Assembly (NCBI GenBank): GCA_934132805.1
Contig: CAKPAB010000014.1
Span: 1-28,477, forward strand
DNA: 28,477 bases
Source of the DNA: an uncultured Clostridia bacterium
GTDB taxonomy: Bacteria > Bacillota > Clostridia > TANB77 > CAG-508
Direction of reading: 5' to 3'
Part shown: piece by piece, positions 21,310-28,477 of the stretch
How the letters are laid out: every line of letters begins with the position of its first letter
Position numbering within the stretch: position 1 is the stretch's first letter
The notes under the pieces: generated by a model
The model's input: the letters and a program-made list of their open reading frames with translations, nothing else
What the model was told of the DNA's origin: nothing
Databases searched by the model: none
Program-made: the position numbers and the translations under genes

Positions 21310-21365
21310 GTGATTTTTATTCTATATTTAAGATGCATTTGTTTTACTAGGGAAGGAGAGCAAAA

Positions 21366-22970
21366 ATGTTTAATTTATTAAGTGAAGTAAAACAAATAAT
21401 ATTTAGGGTAGCAATTTATATAAGACTATCTAGAGAGGATTTAGATAAAGCAGATTCTACCGACAGTTTGAGTGTTAATAATCAAAAAACTGTTTTAATG
21501 GAGTATGTGAAGAAAAATGGATATACATTAGTAGATGTATATATAGATGATGGATATACTGGTACTAATTTTGATAGACCTGCATTTAAAAGAATGATAA
21601 AAGATATTGAAAATGGAAAGATTGATATGGTTATCACAAAGGATTTATCAAGGTTGGGTAGAGATTATATTGCAACAGGGGAGTATGTTGAAAAATACTT
21701 TCCACTTCACAATGTTAGATATGTTGCTTTACTTGATGGAATTGATACATTTTTAGATACTTGCAACAACGATATTGCCCCATTTAAGGCAGTTATAAAT
21801 GATATGTATTCTAGGGATAATTCAAAAAAAATAAGAACAGCTTTAAAATCTATGCAACAGAAAGGAAAATGGGTTGGTGGTTGTACTCCATTTGGGTATA
21901 CAAAAGATCCTAAAGACAAAAACCATTTAATTCCAGATTCAAAAGAAGCTCCAATAGTAAAAGAAATATTTAGGTTGGCAGGAAACGGAATGACATATTA
22001 TCAAATTAAAGATAAACTAACTAAAGATAATGTTCCTACAATGTGCCTACTCAGAGATAACAAAAGAGTGGGTGAAATGTCTAGGAAAGGAATATGGAGT
22101 TCCAAAACAGTTAAAGGCATTTTATCTAATGAATTATACTTAGGAGATATGGTACAAAATAGAAGAAGTAGAATTAGTTATAAAATTAGAAAAGTTGTTC
22201 CTAATGATAAAGATGATTGGATAATTGTTAAGAATACTCACGAAGCATTAGTTGATAGAAAAACTTTTGATAAAGTACAAGAAATGCTTAAAAATTGTAA
22301 AGTAAAACCACATAAAGAAATATACAGATTATTAGATGGAATACTTTTCTGTGGGGATTGTAAACATAAAATATCTATATGCAAACCTAATAAAAGAGGT
22401 TATTCATATATTGTTTGTAATTATTATAGGATGTATTCAAAGCAACATTTATGCACATCACATTCATTTAATTATGATACATTGGAAGAAATTGTAATCA
22501 ATCAGCTTAAAAAAATATTTGAAAAATGTTTAAATAATGATATAACTTTGCAGAAAGCAAAAGCATATTATAAAAATGCAAATAAGCAAAATGATAGATA
22601 TGCAAGATATGATGAAGTTGAAAAAGAAATCAAAAAGAAAAAAGAACAAAATGATAAGATGTATATGGATAAACTTGAAGAAAAAATTACCGAAGAAATG
22701 TTTTTAAGAATAAGTGCTAAACTAAATGATGAAATATCTAAATTAGAAGAAGAAAAAGAGATACTATCAAAATATGTAAACAAAAATGATGATGAAGAAA
22801 ATAGTGATGAAGAATGTAATAAACTAATAAAAGAGTTTATGAATAATCCTACAAGAGGACTTGTTCTAAAACTTATTAAAAGAATTGAAATATTTAATGA
22901 TAAAAGCATAAATATATACTTTAATTTTACGAAATTAAATTTTTTATTAGAAGAAAATAATCATAACTGA
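21366..22970 (+). CDS. Large serine recombinase (ICE integrase, TnpX-like)
   Basis: 534 residues, AAGGAGAG upstream. The catalytic domain includes YIRLSRED with Ser22 as nucleophile and DLSRLGRD (93-100). The recombinase domain follows: GGCTPFGYTKDPKDKN, VKEIFRLAGNGMTYYQI, KTVKGILSNELYLGDMVQN and ALVDRKTFDKVQEML. The zinc ribbon has CGDCKHKISIC and later VCNYYRMYSKQHLC (about 329-369). A coiled coil is at about 400-480. It catalyses integration and excision of the element between attachment sites sharing a two-base core. The gene stops 6 bp before the element/chromosome boundary, so its 3' end must also be part of the right attachment site. Confidence 0.93.
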   Translation: MFNLLSEVKQIIFRVAIYIRLSREDLDKADSTDSLSVNNQKTVLMEYVKKNGYTLVDVYIDDGYTGTNFDRPAFKRMIKDIENGKIDMVITKDLSRLGRDYIATGEYVEKYFPLHNVRYVALLDGIDTFLDTCNNDIAPFKAVINDMYSRDNSKKIRTALKSMQQKGKWVGGCTPFGYTKDPKDKNHLIPDSKEAPIVKEIFRLAGNGMTYYQIKDKLTKDNVPTMCLLRDNKRVGEMSRKGIWSSKTVKGILSNELYLGDMVQNRRSRISYKIRKVVPNDKDDWIIVKNTHEALVDRKTFDKVQEMLKNCKVKPHKEIYRLLDGILFCGDCKHKISICKPNKRGYSYIVCNYYRMYSKQHLCTSHSFNYDTLEEIVINQLKKIFEKCLNNDITLQKAKAYYKNANKQNDRYARYDEVEKEIKKKKEQNDKMYMDKLEEKITEEMFLRISAKLNDEISKLEEEKEILSKYVNKNDDEENSDEECNKLIKEFMNNPTRGLVLKLIKRIEIFNDKSINIYFNFTKLNFLLEENNHN

Positions 22971-22982
22971 TGTAAACCAGAA
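22968..22982. other. Right junction of the ICE (attachment site)
   Basis: The P-type ATPase frame can be read backwards through CCA GAA GGA CTT CCA (PEGLP, 22977-22991). The two codons before it, TGT AAA (Cys-Lys), do not fit the usual Ala/Val/Ile residues and the next is the recombinase stop TGA. The junction therefore lies at about 22971-22977. The partner junction is outside the window, so the core dinucleotide cannot be read. Confidence 0.8.
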
Positions 22983-24737
22983 GGACTTCCAATGATGATT
23001 ACTTTAGTATTATCTACTAATATGAAAAAAATGCTTAAAGATAATGTTTTAGTTAGAAAATTAACAGGAATTGAAACATCTGGATCACTTAATATTTTAT
23101 TTACTGATAAGACAGGTACACTTACAAAAGGAAAGTTAGAAGTAACAAGCGTAATACTTGGTAATTTAAAAGAATATAATGAAGAATTTGAAATGCTAAA
23201 TAATAAAAAATATCATGATTTATTTTCTCTTAGTGTTGTTTGTAATAATGATAGTAACTATGATTCAGAAAAAGATGAAATATTTGGGGGTAATATAACA
23301 GATAGAGCACTTTTATCATTTGTTCAAAATAAAAAAAGTGCTGTAAGAAGAGTAGATAGTATTCCATTTGATAGTAAAAATAAATATGCGGGAGTTAAAA
23401 TAGACAATAAATATAAAATAAATTTGGTAAAAGGCGCACCAGAAAAATTACTTGATTATTGTAAGTATTATGTTGATGAGTTTGGTGAAAGAAAAGAATT
23501 TAAAAATAAAGATAAAGTAAAAGAAAAAATAGAATCATTAACAAGTAAAGGAATAAGAGTTATAGTTCTTATTACAAATAATAATTTAGACTTAAAAAAC
23601 TTTAGAAATTCATCTTTAGTTGGAGTAGTATGTTTAAAAGATGAAATAAGAAAAGAAGCAATATCAGGCATTAAACTTATGAAAGACGCTTCAATACAAA
23701 CTGTTATGATAACAGGTGATAATAAAAAAACTGCGATTAATATCGCAAATGAATTATCATTAATTGAAAAAAGTACAGATATTGCACTTACTTCAGATGA
23801 ATTAAATAGTATGACAGATGAAGAAATAAAAAAAATTTTACCTAATTTAAGAGTAGTTGCAAGAGCACTTCCAAAAGATAAAAGTAAACTTGTAAAAATT
23901 GCTAAAATGAATAATTTAGTTGTTGGTATGACAGGGGATGGAGTAAATGATGCTCCAGCACTTAAAAAAGCAGATGTTGGTTTTTCAATGGGAAGTGGTA
24001 CAGAAGTTGCTAAAGAAGCAAGTGATATTGTAATACTTGATGATAACTTTTTATCAATATCAAAAGCAGTACTTTATGGCAGAACAATATTTAAAAGTAT
24101 AAGAAAGTTCTTAATTGTACAACTAACAATAAACATGTGTGCTGTTTTTATATCTGTAATATGTCCATTTATAGGAATAGATACACCAGTAACTGTTATT
24201 CAAATGCTTTGGATTAATATGATTATGGATACACTTGCAGGACTTGCATTTGCATTTGAACCACCACTTATTGACTATATGAAAGAAAAACCTAAAAAGA
24301 AAAATGAATCAATAATAAATAGATATATGATTAGTGAAATTGCTGTAACAAGTATTTATTCTAGTTTCTTATGTTTATTTTTCTTAAAATCAGATTTTAT
24401 AAATTCATTATTTAGAACAAGTGCAAATAATGCATATATAATGAGTGCTTTCTTTGGATTATTTATATTTATAGATATATTTAATAGTTTTTCAGCAAGA
24501 ACATCAAGAATTAATATTTTTTCAAATATTGAAAAAAATAAAACATTTATACTAATTATGGCATTTATTACAATTGTTCAAATAATTTTAATTTATTTTG
24601 GTGGTACTATGTTTAGAACAAAATCACTTACTTTATTTGAATTTTTAGTAATGCTTATACTTGCTATAACTGTTATTCCAGTAGACTCATTTAGAAAAAT
24701 TATATATAAGAAAAAATATGGTACGGAGAATGTATAA
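22977..24737 (+). pseudogene. P-type cation (Ca2+-type) ATPase, 5' part removed by the ICE
   Basis: About 586 codons remain, beginning at the PEGLP motif of membrane helix 4. Present: NILFTDKTGTLTKG with the phosphorylated Asp, KGAPEKLL of the nucleotide-binding domain, MITGDN, MTGDGVNDAPALKKADVGFSMG of the hinge, and the C-terminal helices with MLWINMIMDTLAGLAFAFEPP. Absent: helices 1-3, the actuator domain with TGE, and the first part of helix 4, roughly 270-300 residues of a family usually near 870. Features match the PMCA-like Ca2+ ATPases. ATG 22992 with AGAAGG upstream could allow translation of the fragment, but it lacks half the ion path. The missing part should lie at the other end of the ICE. 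Confidence 0.9.
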
Positions 24738-24743
24738 AATGTC

Positions 24744-24772
24744 TTTAAATAATAATAAAAATATTATATAAT
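24744..24772 (+). promoter_or_regulatory. Probable promoter between the ATPase fragment and the next gene
   Basis: TTTAAA, 17-nt spacer, TATAAT, 24 bp before the next start. The region is so AT-rich that chance matches are likely. Confidence 0.4.
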
Positions 24773-24795
24773 CATCTTAGAGGTAGGTGATTTGT

Positions 24796-25614
24796 TTGAA
24801 AGAAATAAGTAAAAATTATTCAAAAAGAATAGATACAAGGGACGAACTTTTAGAAAGGTTAAATTTATATAAAGGAATATTATCCGATCATGTAGTTGAA
24901 TATTTAAATTCTATAATAGAACTTGATTTTTCTGTTTTAAAAGAATATTTAAGTATCGAAGAAATAAATGCTTTATCTGAACTTGATATATATAAAAGAG
25001 CAGCAATATATAATATATACAATAGAGCATTAAAAACAGTTCAAAAGAATAGTGAAGAACTTAGAATTTATGGTAATGAATATGGGGTTCCTGGCTTAAA
25101 TATTTTTATGCCATTAAAAGCAAAGAATGCTAGAGTTTTTTCGTATAATTACGGTGAAAGCCCTAAAATAAGAGAAAAAGTACCAGAAGGTTATACTACT
25201 AAAAATTTAGGTAATATATCTTTATATCAAGTACTTGAAAATGATAGTCTAAGACAAATAGAACTTGAAAGAATAATGAAAAAACTTGAAAATTTATATG
25301 ATGAAAGCAAGAATTTATCTTTTTTAGAAAAAAAGAATGCTGCTTATGTATTCGCACTTACTCAAGAAATAGAACGATATGAAAGAATGTTTACAGAACT
25401 AGATAGTAGACATGGTTCAACAGATGAAGAAAAAGTTATGATGGAAACAACTAATATAATTCATGATGCATTTTTAGATGATTATTCATTATCACATAAG
25501 AAATTTGATGATGAAAGTAAAACATATAATAAAAAATCAGAAAGTAAAATGGAAAAAACACTAGTTAAGAAAATGCCTAACTTAATAGTTAAAGATAATA
25601 TTAAATATTTATAA
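24796..25614 (+). CDS. Unrecognised host protein
   Basis: About 272 residues from TTG 24796, chosen because AGGTAGGTGAT ends a few nt upstream; GTG 24787 overlaps that site. It is mostly helical and charged, with helices at about 10-90 (RDELLERLNLYKGIL; VLKEYLSIEEINALSELDIYKRAA) and a central Gly/Pro-rich part (YGNEYGVPGLNIFMPLKAKNARVFSYNYGESPKI). A long helix with LEKKNAAYVFALTQEIERYERMF follows. No signal peptide or membrane segment. Function not recognised. It belongs to the chromosome on the right of the ICE. Confidence 0.75.
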   Translation: MKEISKNYSKRIDTRDELLERLNLYKGILSDHVVEYLNSIIELDFSVLKEYLSIEEINALSELDIYKRAAIYNIYNRALKTVQKNSEELRIYGNEYGVPGLNIFMPLKAKNARVFSYNYGESPKIREKVPEGYTTKNLGNISLYQVLENDSLRQIELERIMKKLENLYDESKNLSFLEKKNAAYVFALTQEIERYERMFTELDSRHGSTDEEKVMMETTNIIHDAFLDDYSLSHKKFDDESKTYNKKSESKMEKTLVKKMPNLIVKDNIKYL

Positions 25615-25683
25615 TTGACTTTCATTAATAATTATTATATATTTAAACTGTAATTTTTTGTTAAAGGAAAGGAGGGTGAATGC

Positions 25684-25883
25684 TATGAGATTACAAGAAA
25701 TAAACAAATTAATAAAATCAAAATGGGCATTTCATACCTTCTTATTTTTTAACACATAAAAAATCTATTTTTATTATATATGAAAGTGTTAATAACGCCC
25801 CAAAAATTTTAGTAGAAGAAGAAAAAATAAAGTTAGAAAATGAAAAAAAAGAACTTGAAATAATAATTGAAAAATTAAAATAA
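25684..25883 (+). pseudogene. Small host gene broken by a frameshift
   Basis: AAAGGAGGGTGA precedes ATG 25684. The frame reads MRLQEINKLIKSKWAFH then soon meets TAA at about 25757. Shifting by one base near 25735 opens a frame running ...YFLTHKKSIFIIYESV... to a helical end KIKLENEKKELEIIIEKLK and TAA at 25881-25883, directly before a terminator. About 66 residues would result without the shift. Either a decayed gene or a sequencing error in the TTCTTATTTTTT tract. Confidence 0.55.
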
Positions 25884-25913
25884 AACTTAGAATGAAATAT
25901 TTCTAAGTTTTTT
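25883..25913 (+). terminator. Terminator after the frameshifted gene
   Basis: 10-bp stem AAACTTAGAA / TTCTAAGTTT with an 8-nt loop and T run. Confidence 0.85.
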
Positions 25914-25965
25914 ATATTTTTTTCTTTTTTATTAAATAGTATATAATTATTATAGAGGTGATAAT

Positions 25966-26004
25966 ATGAAATATTGTACCAATTGCTGAAATGAATTAAA
26001 ATGA
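25966..26004 (+). pseudogene. Remnant of a zinc-ribbon gene start
   Basis: AGAGGTGATAAT precedes ATG, and the frame reads MKYCTNC, stop (TGA), NELK, stop. Zinc-ribbon proteins commonly start MKYCxNCGxxL; here the Gly codon GGA has become TGA. Beyond NELK the frame is closed repeatedly and nothing of the gene is recognisable up to the prepilin gene. Confidence 0.5.
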
Positions 26005-26107
26005 TAAATTTAATTTCTTATTACTTTACAAAAAATGTAAAGAAAATTAGACACTTGAATGTTTACATCGAGAATTGTTATCATTAGTAATGAAAGGAGT
26101 AAGAAAA

Positions 26108-28249
26108 GTGGAAAATAAAAGAAAAAAAGGATTTACTTTAATAGAGTTACTTGCAGTTATAGTGATTCTTGCAATAATTGTGCTTATTGCGTTACCAAGA
26201 ATTTTAAATGTTGTTGAAAAATCAAGAATGAGTGCATTTAAAAGTAGTGCATCTCTAATGGCAAAAGCTGCAACTTTAAAATATACTACAGATAATGTAA
26301 ATAATAGTGAAAATTATCCATTAATATATACATTTACCGATAAGAACAATGATAATTATTTACCAATACAAAATGGATCAGAACCAGATAATGGTGAAAT
26401 AAAAGTAAATGAAAATGGTAAAGTATCAATGGCAATTGTATCAAGAGATAAAAAATATTGTGCCACAAAAAATTATTTAGATATAAGTATTAATGTAAGA
26501 AAAGTATCTAGTTTAGGACAGGAAGGATGTGCATCAGATGATGCTACTGCATCTGTTGAAGTAAAAGAAGCTTTAATAGAAGATAAAAAAACATGTGATT
26601 TAGAAGAAGAAACTATTGATGGAACTAAATATTATTATGTAGATTCTGTAAGTGATTTATATCAATTATCAAAGAATGTTAATTCAGGAACATCTTATTT
26701 AGGTACAATTGTAAAATTAAGAAATAATTTGGATATGAGTAAACCTGATAGTACATGTGGTAGAGAAAAGTTTAGCCCTATTGGAGAAAAATATGAAAAA
26801 CCATTTGCGGGAACATTTGATGGTAATGCTAAAGCAATTTCTAATTTAACAATAAATGAACCTGAAAAAGAAGATGTTGGTTTGTTTGGTTATAATACTG
26901 GAACAATAAAAGGACTTAAAATAACAAAAGCAAATGTTATAGGTAATAAAAATGTAGGAATTTTGATAGGTACAAATAATAAGGGTAATGTTTATGACAC
27001 AATGATTAATGGAACTGTATCAGGAAATCAATGTATTGCTGCAGTTAATGGTGAAGGTACAGATGGATATCTTTCTAGTATTATTGTTGATGCAAATATA
27101 TCTGGAAGTTCTGATGTGTATGGTGGCTCAGGATGCGCTGGATTTGGTCCTAAAAAACGTAGTATTTTACTTTTAAGTGGTAAAGTAAATGGTAATGCAA
27201 ATGCAGAGATTTATACTGAAAATGTAAGTATTTCAGGTAGTAAGCGTGATGAAGGTTTAATTAATGTTGGAAACTCTAAGGATGTTTTAAATGCATATGA
27301 ACAATATATTGATACAATAATTGGTGGAGATAATAATGGCTCAGGATATTATTTTGATTATGATGTTAATGGCAATATTTCAATAATTAAATCAAAAAAT
27401 GATAATTTAACTGGTGAAGGAACTGAAGAAAGTCCTTATTTGATAAAATCTTATAATGATTGGAAAATAGCAACTCAAAAGGTTAATAATAATACAAAAT
27501 ATATTTTTAGTCTTGAAAATGATATTGATTTTAGTGGGAAACATTTTTATATGCTTGGAAGTTTTCAAAATAAATTTTATGGAAAATTAAATGGGAATGG
27601 ACATGCTTTAAAAGGAATTAAAATTAATAGTGGAAATTATCAAGGAATAGTTGGTTATTTAGAAAGTGGTGCTACTATAACAAACTTAGTAGTAGATGGA
27701 TTTACTATTACTAATGGTAATAATTATACTGGTTCAATATCTGGAGATAATAGAGGAAATATTTTAGGTATAACATTAAAAAATATTAATATAAATGGAC
27801 ATGATTATGTTGGTGGGGTTACAGGTAATGATGAAAGAGGTACAATATCTAATATTTCACTTAGTGGAAAAGTAAATGGTAACAAATATGTTACAGGTAT
27901 AAACGGAAAAGGTAGAAATGGTAAAATATTAAATGTTATTTTAAATGTTGATGTGACTGGTAAGGAATATACTTATGCTGGTTATGGTTATGATAGTTTT
28001 TGGTATAGTAGAAATAATATTATACTTGAAAGTGGTAATATTAGTGGTACATTAAATGTAAATGCATATAGTAAAGCAAATGTAACAGTTGGTAATGCTT
28101 CTGGTGCAACAGAAATTAGTGATGCAGATATTCATAACTTAGAGTATTATAATTCTAAGTTTAGTATTCCAATAAAGAATACAGTTAGTCAAGGTAATTT
28201 CTATTTTGATAAAGATTCAAGTGGGAATATAGTTGTAAAATTAAAATAA
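26108..28249 (+). CDS. Type IV prepilin-like protein with GLUG-type repeat adhesin body
   Basis: 713 residues from GTG 26108, with AAAGGAG 8 nt upstream; an upstream ATG/TTG extension lacks such a site. The N-terminus KRKKG-FTLIELLAVIVILAIIVLIALP is a class III/type IV prepilin signal, cut after Gly by a prepilin peptidase, with Glu5. A pseudopilin-like helix continues to about 60. The remainder is far too large for a pilin (usually 100-200). It has two modules starting with DSVSDLYQLSKNV and KSYNDWKIATQKV, each leading to GTFDGN or GKLNGNGHALKGI and then GLUG-like turns (VGLFGYNTGTI; VGGVTGNDERGTI). These predict a beta-helix. It is likely a surface-exposed minor pilin or tip adhesin on the chromosome, outside the ICE. 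Confidence 0.85.
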   Translation: MENKRKKGFTLIELLAVIVILAIIVLIALPRILNVVEKSRMSAFKSSASLMAKAATLKYTTDNVNNSENYPLIYTFTDKNNDNYLPIQNGSEPDNGEIKVNENGKVSMAIVSRDKKYCATKNYLDISINVRKVSSLGQEGCASDDATASVEVKEALIEDKKTCDLEEETIDGTKYYYVDSVSDLYQLSKNVNSGTSYLGTIVKLRNNLDMSKPDSTCGREKFSPIGEKYEKPFAGTFDGNAKAISNLTINEPEKEDVGLFGYNTGTIKGLKITKANVIGNKNVGILIGTNNKGNVYDTMINGTVSGNQCIAAVNGEGTDGYLSSIIVDANISGSSDVYGGSGCAGFGPKKRSILLLSGKVNGNANAEIYTENVSISGSKRDEGLINVGNSKDVLNAYEQYIDTIIGGDNNGSGYYFDYDVNGNISIIKSKNDNLTGEGTEESPYLIKSYNDWKIATQKVNNNTKYIFSLENDIDFSGKHFYMLGSFQNKFYGKLNGNGHALKGIKINSGNYQGIVGYLESGATITNLVVDGFTITNGNNYTGSISGDNRGNILGITLKNININGHDYVGGVTGNDERGTISNISLSGKVNGNKYVTGINGKGRNGKILNVILNVDVTGKEYTYAGYGYDSFWYSRNNIILESGNISGTLNVNAYSKANVTVGNASGATEISDADIHNLEYYNSKFSIPIKNTVSQGNFYFDKDSSGNIVVKLK

Positions 28250-28324
28250 GTGTTAAAAATTAAAATGTAACCTATAAAGTGGACTCTAAAAAAAGTTTTA
28301 TTTTATATTTTACTAATGTTTGAA

Positions 28325-28354
28325 TTGACAAACATATGTGTTTTGTGTTAAAAT
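28325..28354 (+). promoter_or_regulatory. Probable sigma-A promoter of the ribosomal operon
   Basis: TTGACA (perfect -35) at 28325-28330, 18-nt spacer, TAAAAT at 28349-28354. Confidence 0.7.
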
Positions 28355-28466
28355 TCTATTGTTTGTAAAGCCTCTTGGCTCTACAACCGCACTAATAAGG
28401 TTAAGTAAGCTTAGAGTAAGCACCTTAAAGGGCGAGTCTTAGAATATTAAAGAAGGAGGTACTAAT
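28355..28466 (+). promoter_or_regulatory. Ribosomal protein leader RNA, probably L21 type
   Basis: The roughly 110-nt leader is GC-richer than its surroundings. It has a 10-bp hairpin TTGTAAAGCC / GGCTCTACAA with one mismatch (28363-28386) and AAGGT/ACCTT pairing (28397-28426). It ends in AAGAAGGAGGT before an ATG with codons MKA. Together with its promoter this fits the autoregulatory leader found before rplU in Firmicutes. Class assignment rests on the layout and partly on memory of the consensus. Confidence 0.55.
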
Positions 28467-28477
28467 ATGAAAGCAAT
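28467..28477 (+). CDS. Start of a gene, probably rplU (50S ribosomal protein L21), partial
   Basis: Only ATG AAA GCA AT is in the window (Met-Lys-Ala-Ile or Met), after a perfect AAGGAGGT. L21 proteins of several low-GC Firmicutes begin MKAI. The structured leader upstream supports this. Nothing else can be seen. Confidence 0.45.

Noticed and set aside
22992..24737. Functional P-type ATPase starting at ATG 22992
   Set aside because: The start lies within membrane helix 4; helices 1-3 and the actuator domain are missing and the frame continues upstream through PEGLP to the junction.
25966..26004. TGA read as an amino acid (alternative code) in the zinc-ribbon fragment
   Set aside because: TGA ends several clear genes in the window (relaxase, large recombinase), Trp is encoded by TGG, and the fragment meets further stops at once.
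28270..28295. Insertion sequence end near AAAGTGGACTCTAAAA
   Set aside because: A vague resemblance to IS3-type ends, but there is no matching inverted end, target duplication or transposase.
1..28477. CRISPR array, tRNA or rRNA genes
   Set aside because: No regularly spaced repeats of CRISPR type and no tRNA or rRNA sequence could be recognised on either strand. The repeats present are terminators, operators or coding repeats.

Overview
The window is very AT-rich bacterial DNA with strong AGGAGG-type ribosome binding sites, ATG, GTG and TTG starts, and TGA used as a stop (for example in the relaxase and the large recombinase). This points to a low-GC Firmicute or Mollicute-related gut bacterium. 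Most of it (1 to about 22,976) is the right-hand part of an integrative conjugative element (ICE) of the Tn1549/CTn type that carries a large serine recombinase. The element's left end lies outside the window. From about 22,977 to the end is host chromosome.

Layout. (1) 1-1733: three unrecognised secreted or membrane-anchored proteins, the first cut by the window edge. (2) 1937-4343: a surface cassette of a BsaA/TasA-like SipW-dependent protein, a SipW signal peptidase and an InlB-type repeat protein. It is bracketed by two near-identical 33-bp terminator hairpins. (3) 4446-17823: one dense conjugation operon, all on the plus strand: MobC-like accessory protein, MOBP relaxase, PcfB, ArdC-like protein, VirD4 coupling ATPase, Maff2 pilin-like protein, VirB6/TrbL-like protein, a block of four unrecognised proteins, DUF4314, PrgI (VirB3-like), VirB4 and a CHAP cell-wall hydrolase. 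It ends at a strong terminator. (4) 17904-19897: control region with a minus-strand gene divergent from an Xre-type regulator, repeated operator-like sites, a roughly 430-nt leader with a terminator and a hairpin that would hide the ribosome binding site, and a Tn916 orf7-like sigma factor. (5) 20100-22970: a structured RNA candidate, two small proteins, a truncated serine recombinase lacking the catalytic serine, a 39-codon ORF and the full-length large serine recombinase.

The recombinase gene ends about 6 bp before the element/chromosome junction. The junction falls in the codons for the PEGLP motif of a P-type cation ATPase gene, so only the C-terminal two-thirds of that ATPase is present (22977-24737). 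The chromosomal flank continues with an unrecognised 273-residue protein, two decayed small genes, a type IV prepilin-like protein with a long GLUG-type repeat adhesin body, and the leader and first codons of what is probably rplU (ribosomal protein L21).

How it fits together: the regulator and its operator array probably control entry into the sigma/recombinase module. The recombinase excises the element. MobC and relaxase nick the DNA, VirD4 delivers it, and the VirB3/B4/B6-like membrane complex with the CHAP hydrolase moves it across the envelope. The SipW cassette and lipoproteins are cargo that would alter the recipient's surface. All family names come from reading motifs; no searches were run.
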